Source of the DNA: Mallotus nudiflorus
Lineage: Eukaryota > Streptophyta > Magnoliopsida > Malpighiales > Euphorbiaceae
Direction of reading: 5' to 3'
NCBI GenBank assembly: GCA_947683625.1
Contig: CANTUR010000125.1
Location: forward strand, 2,790,001 to 2,854,000
DNA: 64,000 nucleotides
The notes under the pieces are model-generated. The model was given only the letters and a program-made list of their open reading frames with translations. It was not told the DNA's origin and searched no databases. The number at the start of each line of letters is the position of its first letter. Position 1 is the stretch's first letter. Shown piece after piece: positions 1 through 11,165 of the stretch. The translations under genes were made by a program, and so were the position numbers.

Positions 1-488
1 TAATACATCTAAAATAAGTAAAAATCTCCCTGCATTATATTATTTAGTACATATATGTTATATTTAATTGGTCTAAATGAAAAACATTCAGAATAGAGGG
101 GACAAATAATATTTATTTGACAATATCATGTTAGTTAAGGTAACTATAACGAAAAATTTGATAAAAATGGTCCATAGTATAATTATGTAAAATAGAAGAA
201 AGATATAATATAAATTTTAAATGTGAAAGATTAAATAATATAATATAGCAAAATATAGGAGTAAAGAGTAAGTTTAAATGTCAGACCAAGTAATACGATA
301 TAAAAAACTAAAGGGGTAGATAGTAATTCACCCTATTTTTATTTGAGTTAATATTTATAAAGAGAAAGTGACCCTTTTTTCAACAAGTCGTTCACTGTGA
401 AAACAATAATTTTTTTTTTATTAATTTTAGTAGATATATTTATTTTTAATAAGCATATATACTTACATCACATGTATATTTATTAATA
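1..488. other. AT-rich intergenic or intronic DNA
   Basis: Very AT-rich with no open frame of note and no recognisable repeat. If the acyltransferase downstream is intact, this is part of its first intron, because its first exon is not found here. Confidence 0.5.
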
Positions 489-1435
489 GGGAAACTTTCA
501 GTTTTCTCCTGAAGTTTAGGTCAATTATTAATCGAATCATACTTTAAAAGTCATTTCAATTTATTTCTTCAATCTTGTGAATTGTGTCAATTCCATCAAA
601 TTTTATTTGAAAGACTTAATTATATTTTTAAAAATTACTTTTAAATTCCTATAAAATAAATTCAACACTTATTAAATTTTTTATCCTCCTTTTCCTATAA
701 GAAAAAATAAAATGTAAGAAAATGTTTTTAAATTTTAATTTTGTCACTCTTGACATAAATTTAAAAATTAATTTCTAAATATTTTCATAAATTTTTAATT
801 TTTCACTAAAAATCTTTAAATTTTAACTATTTTAAAATTTACTTCTCAATTTTCATCCATATTATTTAGAAATTTTTCTAATAGAAATCAAACCAAAAAA
901 TATTAGATGAAAAAAAATAAAGAGAATTTGGAGATGCTAAAAATATTAGTCAAGAATATAAAAAAATTTAAGCTTTTCTGAAAAATAGGAAAAAATTAAA
1001 ACTTTATTATTATTTATAGTGATAATTAAATGTGTTTACTTTATTTATTTTTATTAATATTAGTCTATATAATAAATTGATTCACAAGTTTTCACTTTTT
1101 TTCTTATTATTTTTAATTGATACATAAAAAGTTAAAATTTTATGTAAAATTTAAAATTTAATTTTTAAAATTTATTTCAAAAATGGTAAAAATAAAACTT
1201 GAAAATATTTATCAAATTTTATTTTTCTTAAAAAAGAAAAAAAAAATTGAATAACTGTCAAATTTATTTTAGAGGTATCTAAACGTAACTTTTAAAAATA
1301 CAATTAAATCCTTTAAATAAAATTGGATAGAATTGACATAATTTATAAAGTTGAATGAACAAATTTAAATAACTTTTAAAGTAATATTTAATTGATAATT
1401 AATTTAAAATTAATGATGGAATATATCATTTTCCC
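489..1435. mobile_element. Long-TIR non-autonomous transposon, MULE-like
   Basis: The first ~180 bases (from GGGAAA at 489) and the last ~175 bases (ending TTTCCC at 1435) are inverted copies of one another at roughly 75-80% by eye. Shared blocks include a run around ACTTTAAAAGT and one around AATTGTGTCAATTC. The interior is AT-rich and has no ORF. The arms resemble those of the element at 15879-20348, so both belong to one family. I could not find a clean 9-bp target duplication (TTATTAATA on the left, TATATATGT on the right), so age or boundary error is possible. The right end lies 65 bases before the acyltransferase exon. Confidence 0.6.
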
Positions 1436-1500
1436 TATATATGTGATTTATATGTAATTTAATAACATCACTAATACATATATTTTTTACCTAATGATAG

Positions 1501-2397
1501 GTAACTACATTCACATGTGGTGGAGTGTCTATTGGAATTCGAATTCACCATGTTTTAGGAGATGGTATTGCTGCTCTCAATTTCATCAACACATGGTGTG
1601 ACGTAGCACGAGCAGCTCCTATGGCCTCTCCACCATTGATTGATCGAACCTTTCTCCGTTGCCGAGACCCACCAAAACCAAAATTTGAACACATTGAGTT
1701 CCACCCTCCACTTACTATGAACACCACTTCCATTCACAACCCAACTCAACAACAATCCAGTTGTTTTGAAATCCTTAAAATCACAACTCCTTTACTAGAC
1801 ACATTGAAGACAAAGGTTAACACTGAAGATGGCAAAACCACTTACAGTAACTATCTGATATTAACTGCACATATATGGCGTTGCATGAGCAAAGCACGCA
1901 GCTTGGCTCATGATCAAGCAACCAAGTTGTTTATAACTGTTGATGGTAGAGCCAGATTGGGCCCTCCAGTTCCACAAAATTATTTTGGCAACACTGTGTT
2001 CTTTGCTACACCAATCGCTTTATGTGGGGAGCTATTATCAGAGACGCTAAGGCACACTGTTGAAAGAATTGACAAAGAAATAAAGAAAATGAATGATGAG
2101 TATTTGAGATCAGCCATTGATTACTTGGAGTTGCTTGATGATTTGACACCTATTTTGCAAGGACCCAACAGCTGTCGATGCCCAAACCTCGACTTTGTTA
2201 GCTGGACGAGGCTTCCTTTTTATGAAGCTGATTTTGGGATGGGGAAGCCTGTGTTTGTTAGGTCAGCTAATCCACTTCCAGGCAAACGATACATAATGCA
2301 AACTCCAACTCGAGACAAAGATGCGAAGTGGGCATTTGTCATTTGCCTCGAGCAAGATCAGATGCAATCATTCTTGAAACTGTTTGATGGGTTTTAA
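1501..2397 (+). CDS. BAHD acyltransferase, HCT-like (3' exon only)
   Basis: This is the C-terminal two thirds of a BAHD acyl-CoA-dependent acyltransferase, the cytosolic family that esterifies phenolics and other alcohols. The catalytic HxxxD motif is seen as HHVLGDG, about 17 residues into the exon. A run close to DRTLLRARDPP of shikimate/quinate hydroxycinnamoyltransferases follows. The structural DFGWG motif appears as DFGMG near the C-terminus. I start the exon at 1501 because TTTTTTACCTAATGATAG before it is a good acceptor and the frame from 1501 reads VTTFTCGGVSIG, the usual sequence at the conserved BAHD intron. Family members are about 430-450 residues; here there are 298, so the N-terminal ~140 residues must lie before the window, more than 1.5 kb away, or be lost. 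The frame has no internal stop. HCT-like is inferred from local motifs; the true substrate is unknown. Confidence 0.85.
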   Translation, partial: VTTFTCGGVSIGIRIHHVLGDGIAALNFINTWCDVARAAPMASPPLIDRTFLRCRDPPKPKFEHIEFHPPLTMNTTSIHNPTQQQSSCFEILKITTPLLDTLKTKVNTEDGKTTYSNYLILTAHIWRCMSKARSLAHDQATKLFITVDGRARLGPPVPQNYFGNTVFFATPIALCGELLSETLRHTVERIDKEIKKMNDEYLRSAIDYLELLDDLTPILQGPNSCRCPNLDFVSWTRLPFYEADFGMGKPVFVRSANPLPGKRYIMQTPTRDKDAKWAFVICLEQDQMQSFLKLFDGF

Positions 2398-2811
2398 CTT
2401 TATTTTTGATATGTTCAAGCTTTTAATTTCAAGCTTTCAACCATGGCGGCGGCCATGGTTCGTGATATTATTCATTGGTCTAAAACATCTTTTTCCTTTC
2501 TAAAATAAACAAGAATAATGTCACTAGGGGAGTAGTGTAGTCAAATTTTATTCATCTATAGAGATATTTTGAGATGCAGCGTTCAAATTCTAATATTATC
2601 GATTTGTAAAATTTACGCATGATTTTTTTCTTATTTTTTATAATTTTAGATAATACTTTTGGGGAGTCTATTTGAAAATGTTGCCATATAAACCCTGACA
2701 GCTTCCGGTAGAGCATTAGACATGTTACCACTTGCTTCACATAATTAAGATAAGAGACACAACTAACATAATGTTTGCAGAACCTAACAGAAGGAACATA
2801 CTGCCACCATT
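2398..2811. other. Intergenic, 3' flank of acyltransferase
   Basis: Holds the presumed 3' UTR and low-complexity AT-rich DNA. A palindromic patch, CCATGGCGGCGGCCATGG, lies near 2442-2459. No gene seen. Confidence 0.5.
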
Positions 2812-2896
2812 TGTTTAGTGTAATGGCATTATACTTTGGTGAGAATCCTAAACAACCAGGTTCGATCTCCCACCCTATCCCTTTCACAATAATAAC
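2812..2896 (+). repeat. tRNA-like SINE head (candidate)
   Basis: TAGTGTAATGG at 2816-2826 fits a pol III box A. GGTTCGATCTCC at 2859-2870 fits box B with a one-base shift. The spacing is right for a tRNA. An AATAATAAC tail follows. The sequence does not fold as a full tRNA, so a degenerate or short SINE is the better reading. Confidence 0.4.
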
Positions 2897-2897
2897 A

Positions 2898-4142
2898 TGA
2901 CTAACACACTATCTAAGGCCCAAAAAACATGAGGAACATATTAGAATCTTCACTTCAACAATGTAAGAAGACTGTTGCGTGCTTATTCTATGGGCTAAGC
3001 AACTCATAGGAAGTTCTCTAGTACACTAAGAACTCAAGCCCTTTTGGCAAAAATTGAGCCCAATTGTACAAGTGCGTTATGGTTATCTACTTCTGTTTTC
3101 TTGTGTTGTTTGTTCCCATGGGCTACCCTTCGTGAAAGAATGCTTTTTAATCAAACTCGGTAAACACAACGTAGCAAGGGCACTGTCCCCTACGAGTAGC
3201 TGTTTCTGCTAATTTATATATAGTTTTATCAACTATTTGAGCATGCATTTAGATTTCTTTAGGTTCATTTAATATAGATAAATTACTATAAATGTATACT
3301 TTTATGTTTTTGTTTAGTTTTTCAAGAAAAAAAATGAATTGAAGGGTATTGGTGAAAAATTGAGCAAAAATTGGAGCAAAATTATGACGTTGAAGTTGCT
3401 GATGCGATGATAGGATGAATAATCCAAGTGATAAAAAGTATGAATATAAAATTCGAATCTTTCATCCTGTTTCTTAAAAAATCTCTACTAGTTATTCAAA
3501 AAAATAATAATAATAAGAGTACTAAAAATGTTTTTTTACGTAAAAAAAACATTAGCATATTATATAGAATGATTGAGTTTATAATATATATTTTAAATAT
3601 TTTATATTTTATTATATATATTGCAAATTTAACTGTTAAATATGTTACACTCTAAATAAAAGTAAATTTAATTCTTAAACTCCATCACGAAGCTAGTGCA
3701 TCAAGACCTTCCTTCATACCTTGGGATCACCAGATTCACCAGTGACTCCTTCGTTTTTCCCAATAGCAATTCAACGATTAATGCGTTGAGGTATTTTTTC
3801 ATAGAACATCTAACTACAATATGATGCTTTTTGGATAGCAATTTCAATCAAATATATTTATAATTGTCTCAACAACGAAGCAGATACGTGCAGCCTGTAC
3901 AAACACACGTGGTCTGGACTGAAAAATACTGAATTTGAAGTAAAACATGGAGCTGGTGTGGGTTCTTGCACAGCTGCAGGTCGGGAAAGGGCAATATCAT
4001 ACCATTAAATACGCATAAATTCCTGAAGAATTCTGAAGCTTTAAATTCTATCATTTAATGCACCATCTATCTAAATATTCATCACTTCACTGCCTTCAAT
4101 CAATCACTACGTAGAAGCTTCCCTGCCGACACTGAACTTTTT

Positions 4143-4173
<31 letters not shown>

Positions 4174-7010
4174 TTTGTACAAGTTTTTTGAGATGCTCAA
4201 TATGTCTATACAATTTATTAACACTTCCTAAAATCCAGCTACATTTTGTAAAAAACAAAATACTATATTTTTGTTGAATTTGGACCATTAGGGTACATAT
4301 GATATGATCTTAAAGTCAAATGTAATTAATTATTGTATTATGTTTTGTTAATTGAATTATATATGTTAATCAATAAGGTCTCATTTCCCATATGCTACGA
4401 AATTAATCAATTTGGTCTAGATTCTACACATCAATTGTCTTGAACTAGGCGAACTTCAAAAAAAAAATTATTCTAAAGTCGAAATCGATCGGATAGATTT
4501 TTACTTACATCAAATATCTTATATTTTATAATAAAATTTTATGTTATATCATTCGAGTATTTGACATTTAACTAATAAAAGTGAGATATATATCTCTATA
4601 AATGAATTTTCGACTGAGGAGACTGACTAGGAGAGAAAGGTTGATTTCTTAAATACTGCACAATTGTGCATTTACCCATATGTGCACACATGTTAAAACT
4701 TAGTGCACATTTCAAAATCTTGGGTTACCTATATATCATAGTTTAATTTATTTCCTATGAAAAATGAAGAAGTTTAGCTGTAGGCTTGCACTACCATTAC
4801 ATTAAAGAAGTATTGAAATCAACCAATTTTGAATCAGATGAAAGAAATTAATTATTAAAAATTTAAATCGAATTGAACTATTAAATTTTAATGACCTCTT
4901 AATACTGATAGTTTAAATTTAAAAAAAAATATTAAAACTCAAAAAATTGGCTTAATAATATCTTATAGTAAGAAAATAATAACCGATATGATTATTTAGT
5001 CCGATTCATTTAAGTTTGAGATTTTTGTGGTTAATGTAATTTATTTTGCAAATTTTTCTATTGTCAATGGATTTCTTTGATAAAATTAACAGTGTAAAAT
5101 TTGTGAGTGTTAACTCTTAAGAATTCCTTTTCATGAATTAAAAGCTTAATTCGTATTTCTACAACTTTATATCCATTTTAGCAGTAGACAGTAGACACTG
5201 AAGTGTTAAGGCTGTGGTATGGTCTATTTCAAATGCAACAGAAGACAATCATGTTGTTTTCTATGTGTCAAAATCTCGCTGAATTGATCTTGAAAGAAAC
5301 AATTCAGACTCTGGTTTTGGTTTTTGGTAGAGCCTTAGAGCTACCTCTCTGGAGGATAACTATAATAAGGCAGTACAAGAACAGTTGGGTCTAGTTCATG
5401 TTCCTTTTAATGTTTTATTAAATTATTTTTTTTTACAAAAATAATTTATTAAATTTTAGATATATTATGCATAAATTTTTTAATAACATGTATAGTGATT
5501 GATTATAAAGATTTCATGCATATCAATTTACAAATCATCCATAATTTATTGGCCTATTAGTGCAAAAAATTCAAACGTCTGCAACCATTTACAATTTAAT
5601 CTCAATTTTTTTATTTTGACAAATATGTTCTGATTTGATAAATATTTGATAATTTTAATACAAATAGCTTTTTAGTTATGTGACATATTACCTTTTTCAT
5701 TTTTCTAAATCTATAATAATTTATTGGTATAAAAAATTCAAATCTTCAAAATTTGTGGCAATTTTATCCCGAATTTTAAATTTTGATAAAATACCTATAG
5801 CCTAATTTACTTACTTTATATATATATATATATAATAGGGAACAAATTAAAGATAATATATATATATGACTTAATCTTTAAGATAATCGAGATTCCTGTT
5901 GAAACATCAAATGCCAAAAAAAAAAAAAGGGAACAAGGTTATAGCAGGTAGAATATCATTCTCACTTTGCCATTAGCAGAACAAATACTAGCTGCATTAT
6001 TCTCTAAAGGTACAAAAGCAGCAAATAACCAAATTGATCATAGTGGTGACCAAATGCTGCTAAAAAAAGTTCTGGTGTAAAATAAATGAAGAATAAAATT
6101 AGAAAATTTTTTTAATTGATAGAGAATTCATATGATTTCGATATTAATAGATTGTATAATAACGAATAACTTTCCCATTTAAGCTGGTTATAATAAATTT
6201 TATAAATTAACGATGAATAATTAAATTTTTTGGGACTTCAACGTCACAGCTCCTCAAAAAGGGTATCCCATATTAAAAGGAACGTAAAATTATTAGACTT
6301 TTGCGATAAATTTACTCATTTATGCATGTGTATATATAAATATACATATGAACATTAGCTATGAAATATATAGATTAATAGTAAAATGACCCTCTTCATA
6401 ATAAATAGGGTATTTGACTACTCAGTATCATAATCATGAGGTGGAACCTTCTTGCTAAATATATATATATATATTGAAACTCACGAGTTGCAAGGGTAAA
6501 AAGGACTCAAGGAAGAGACATTGTCTGTAAAAAGTAGGGTAATATATATATATGTATGATACAGCAAAGCAGCTAAGCTGGAGAAAGAGAAAGGAAGATG
6601 GAGAAATCACATGGGTTTTGGTTGACAAGGAGAAGACTTTTACCCCTCTCGTGCCTTGCTGTAATGATGTTTCCACACACACACACAAGTTTTTGCCTCA
6701 AACGATGCAAACAGAAACCCAAAGCTGGTGTTTTCTGATGGGGTTTGTTCATACTTCATGAACTTTTCCGAAAGCTATATAAAGCCTTCTTCTGACTACT
6801 TCCCCTTCACCTAGCTATGTCCATTCAGATTATCCATCCATCTCAACTCAACTAAATTTTAATTTGAAACTCAACCGATTAGACCTTAGTTCCAAGTTAA
6901 TTTAACTTGGTTGAACTTTAATCTTGTTTTAATTCAAAATTATCCAATTTGATTTTCATGTCAAGTTTTGTTTGCATTAGATGCATTCGCTATCAGTATT
7001 AAATATAGAG
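2898..7010. other. 4.1 kb intergenic region
   Basis: AT-rich DNA with a TAA microsatellite near 4143-4172, a TA run near 5817-5836 and further short TA runs near 6461 and 6541. A less AT-rich stretch at 5180-5400 has an open frame of about 63 codons that matches nothing I recognise. Moderate-GC patches at 2900-3230 and 3870-4060 have no convincing gene either. An imperfect inverted repeat at 6482-6653 is discussed in the findings. Confidence 0.5.
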
Positions 7011-7205
7011 AGCTACATGTACCCATTATTTTCAAAAGTCGAGTGGAATAACTCATCTGATAAGGAGACAAACTTTTTGGGCATTCATTAATATAACAAG
7101 GAGACAAATTTTTTGGAATTCAATACTGCATGTACCTATTATTTTCAGAAATCTGAGTCGAACAAACTCACTCAACAAGAAGACATACTTTTTTTTATAT
7201 TCATT
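7011..7205. repeat. Diverged direct duplication, ~80 bp units
   Basis: Two related segments, about 7011-7090 and 7126-7205, share CATGTACC(C/T)ATTATTTTCA, a GAGT(C/G)GAA-like block, an AAGGAGACA-like block and a final ATTCATT. A third partial copy (AACAAGGAGACAAATTTTTTGG) sits between them. No coding potential seen. Confidence 0.5.
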
Positions 7206-8366
7206 GCACAAAAGCCAAATTTTACATAGTCAAATTAAACTCCTCGCCCCTTGAACCGACAGCAAATATTGATTGATGATTTTCATTTTAAATGAATTCA
7301 TCCCAATTAAACTTTAATCCCAAGTTAATTGGAGGCGTTTGCTATAAACATAGACATTGTGGAATAAAAAAATTAATTGAAGTTGTTGAGACTTGAGAGG
7401 AGAGTCCCCACAAGTAGAAATGAGAATAAAAAAAGGCCTTGTAGCCCCACCAAGCAGAAGGCTGGTAAAGAAAGGTGTAAAAAAAAAAAAAAAGAAGGGT
7501 ATGGCATCAAAGAAGACTGCTATGAGACTTTCCAACACCTAACCTTTAGATGCTGTCAAGCATCACGGAAAAGAGAAGACAGTTACATGGAAACGGGGCA
7601 CTAACACAACCATAAGCATCAATATTTCCAGTACCATTAACAGACCCCACCATTAACAATAATCCAATGGATAATATTTATAAAACTGTCAAAGTACCAT
7701 TCATACATTTTCCTCTATACATCCTTCACAAATCAAATGCCAAAATGATGATAAGATACATAATATGATGCAATGAGGCGTTTACAGCTAAAGAAACTAA
7801 TTCATCTTATCTACACTGCCTTCTTTGGTCAGATTCAAGAAATTTTCATTTCCTTCAATATTTAGAAACAAGCCTTACATCAATTAAGCAACCACACAAA
7901 AAGAAAGAAAACCCACAAACAGAAATGTAACAAACTAGACAACGTAGTTAAATTCGTGTTGACCAGTAGCAGTCTCCCTTCTTGCTGCCACTGCTGTAAG
8001 CATTCAAACAAAAACATTAGAGCTATAAAAAAAAATAAAAATAAAAAGTTAATGGTTCTGCTGCGTTCAAGCTTCACGCCTTGCTCCAAGCATGGAAGGC
8101 AAACTAAAAATTATCCCCCATTTGCTCTATCCCTAACTGGAAAACCGAGCTCCAACTCCCTGGTTGGATTCTGCATTGAGAGTATAAAGATTCATCCAGG
8201 CCTAGTTTGAACCTGTGAATGATTATGCTCTATTTACAGATTAACAGAGGCATATCCCAAAGTCCAAAAAAATGACTTCAAGTTCTACTTTGCCACTTCT
8301 AATGGGTTAGTCGATTAAAACTAGCTAAAGGTATAAACAATTTCCCTAATTCCATCCTACCCTTAG
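7206..8366. other. Intergenic and 3' flank of the DUF620 gene
   Basis: The part nearest 8366 is the presumed 3' UTR of the minus-strand DUF620 gene; its base composition is less AT-rich than the intergenic DNA. Open frames at 7377-7604 and 7956-8210 look like chance frames with lysine runs. No other gene seen. Confidence 0.5.
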
Positions 8367-10815
8367 TTAGACCTCCATCTTCCAAATCATGTTACCAGTG
8401 CTGCTATCATGTTCTTTCTCTAGTGCTGCAACTTTCGCCCTATGCGCTGCTAATGCCATTGCACTTTTTCCTCTTTCATCCTGAGGAAGCTCACATGCCT
8501 CACTGATGGACCCCGATCTCAAGTCTGCTGGTGGGATAAAACAATCCAGTGAAAGGCCCGGAATATTAAATGCAACCTCCTCAATGGTCCAGACTTCCTC
8601 CATCTTTGTCTTGGTATGACTCATTGCCACCTCACCAAATCTGTATAGGGTCACCACAGAACGGCCTGAATGGGCAATCATGATTCCTTCAACAGGTCTG
8701 TAATCATCGAGGAATGAATTGATAGTGGTTTCCCAGTAAACTGCATCACCACCATTAGATTGGATGCGGGTCAGATGGGAGTCCTCCATATGAACAAGAA
8801 GGCCAGTCTTTTGGCTGAAATACCCAAACAGAACATGCCTTATGATCTCTGCAGGGCCTTCACTCCTAGCTTTGAGTGTCTCCGGTTCAGTACATAGCTT
8901 TAGGATAAAGCAATCCTCACCATCTATCTTCTTCTCTCCTATACACCTTGCGTCAGCAAACATACTAGCTGTGGTTCTTGGATCAAGACCCTGAAATAGT
9001 GAAAAAGTTCCATACACAGATATGAGCAAACAATTAACATAAAAATAAACAGGCAGAACAAAAGGACAATTAGCATACTAGGAAAAAAAAACACAACTAC
9101 TTTACCTGAAGTGCACGACGCAAGGGTCTAACAGGACCTTTGGCAGTATGAGCACCAAGCCACGGTGTGTGCCTCCAAACAAGTTTGCCGTTGCAGCCAG
9201 CGTGAACCTTACTGCCCCCAACAGCAAGCTCTACATACCACATGTCAGGATTCATCTGCCAGAGCACAAATCCACCTGACTCAGCACCCCTAGAACCACT
9301 CTTGTTCTTCACTACCTTAGTGGGTGTTTCAAATTCTGAAGCTATCATTTTAACCTTTCCCATTGCATATGCATTTCTAATAGAATTCTGCAACTTCTGC
9401 CCACCAGAGGCAGCTGTGTATTGCTGCAATATGTACTGTGCTGAGGAAGTTTCCTGCAATAATGCATATCCTTTAGAAACAAATGTATTTAAAAAGCTTT
9501 TTCTCTTTCTTCTCTTGCTGAAATTTTAAATCGGTTACTATCACTATTGACTCAGTTGCAGAACAGAGAAAATGAAATTTCTGTCTATATTTGTAGAAAA
9601 GCTGAACATCAATTCTGCCAGCTAGCAAAACACATTTCATGCTAACATGCAAACAATCATCTGTTTTATTCAGTGTACGTTTGATCTGTATGTTAGCTAA
9701 CAAAAACAAAAGAGAAGTGAGAACAAAAACATTAAAGCATTAATCTCAAATTTCAAAATAATTTAAAGAAGGAACTAGCCAACCCTTTTATTTCTTTGCA
9801 TTTTCCTTTATTTTCTCACAAACCAAACAGAAAAATGACCAAAAACAGAAAACAAAAGAAAAGTAAATAGTTCCATGGATCAAACATTCCACAAGTATCA
9901 TGATTCCCATGCACCAAATGACTTCACCAAATCAAACTCATTAAATACCCACCATGAAAAAAAAGGGCCTCCAAATCTAACAACCAAAAGTACCATCTTC
10001 TACACTGCATTTTTACAGAGTACAAAATCCCACCAAACAAACAAAGCAAGAGACAAAAAAAAAAATTACTACCATTTGAAATTCAACCCAAACTCCGTTC
10101 TTAATCACCATAAAAACCCGGTACAAAGAAATTAATATATGAGCATAAAACATTGTTTGAAACCAAAAAATTAAGCAAATCGTTTCTTGTCTTTACTTAA
10201 AACGATTAAAAAAAAAAAAAAGTACTCCATCAGCTCAAAAAAAAAACACACAAACAAAGCCAAAAACTTCACAACAGCGAAACAAAAAGGTTGAAGCTTT
10301 GAGAGAAAAAAGAGAGTTATTACAATGGGAGTATCTTTGATGCTAAGGTGAGGCAAAGGGTCAATAGAGCTAACATGAACAGGAGCCAAAGGTGCACCCA
10401 TAACACCAAGCAACAATCTCAGATCAGACCTTCTATTAGCATTGTTATTATAAGCTGCACTACTAACAGAAGGTGTTCTCGATAACAACTGCCCTTTCAT
10501 CCAATGACCCAAACCCGAACTAACCCGTTTGGACTCGCTTTCACTTCCATCTGGATCCGGACCTTCAATTAATGGTGTTAAGGTTTCACCCACTAATGGC
10601 CTTAAACTCCCTGATCTTACCACTAAACTCTCAGGCTGTGACATGTAAAGATTACTGTTATTACAATAGCCATTGCCGTTACTTTTCTTCCTACGGAGAA
10701 AACCCGATATTGGTGAAGCGGTTCGGGCTGGACTGTTTGAGCGAGAACGAGAAGGAGATAAGCCCCGGACTACTTCCTCTTTGAGAGCAGCAAAGAACCC
10801 TTGTTTTTTTTCCAT
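8367..10815 (-). CDS. DUF620 family protein
   Basis: A plant-specific DUF620 protein of unknown biochemical role. Three exons join in phase 0: 10815-10324, 9453-9106 and 8990-8367, with GT-AG borders throughout, giving 487 residues, the usual family length. Exon 1 starts MEKKQGFFAALKEEVVRGLS, a start typical of the family, followed by a Ser/Arg-rich basic stretch (SPSRSRSNSP) and a low-complexity region. The DUF620 core begins near residue 165 (SSAQYILQQYTAASGG) and runs through WQMNPDMWYVEL, KLVWRHTPWLG, LDPRTTASMFADA, an FGYFSQKTGLLVHMEDS block and WTIEEVAFNIPGLS to residue ~420. The C-terminus carries a helical Ala/Lys stretch ending in WKMEV. No signal peptide or membrane segment seen. 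The gene looks intact. A molecular function cannot be given from sequence. Confidence 0.93.
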
Positions 10816-11165
10816 TTTTGGTTAGTGGGTTTTGATTTTTGAAGAGAAAAAAGAGGAGCTTGATTACTGGGTCAGTTTGCTCTGTTTTTTTTAATGGTTT
10901 TAGGTTTTTTTTTTTTTTCAGAGAAGATGAGAAGGGAAGATAAGCAGAGAGTGGCTAGTTAAGGATTGAGATGGGTTCTTCATGGAGGTGGAGGAAAAGG
11001 AGAAAATAGTGGAGCAAAAATGGTCCTTTTGTTGGACTGAAGAGTGAGTGAGCAGAGTGTGTGCGCGCAGAGACTACCAAAAATAAGGGCTGACTGAAAA
11101 GGAGGGAGAGAGAGGGAGACAGAGAACAGAATGAAGTGAAGGAGGACTAGGAGGAGCTGGTCATA
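10816..11165 (-). promoter_or_regulatory. 5' UTR / proximal promoter of the DUF620 gene
   Basis: Upstream of the ATG the sense strand is CT-rich, seen on the plus strand as GA-rich tracts such as GGAGGGAGAGAGAGGGAGAC near 11100. Such CT/GA stretches are common in plant 5' UTRs and core promoters. No clear TATA box. Exact start unknown. Confidence 0.45.

Noticed and set aside
3968..3990. 13-base match to the 3' part of miR168 (TGCAGGTCGGGAA)
   Set aside because: The 5' part of the miRNA does not match and there is no star strand or foldback nearby, so it is treated as chance.
5203..5394. 63-codon open frame in a less AT-rich patch
   Set aside because: No recognisable motif, no good splice partners and no codon bias that I can judge; left as unassigned.
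10171..10323. C-terminal extension of DUF620 exon 1 reading into the intron
   Set aside because: A GT donor after KDTPI joins exactly to the conserved next exon; the hydrophobic extension is intron translation.
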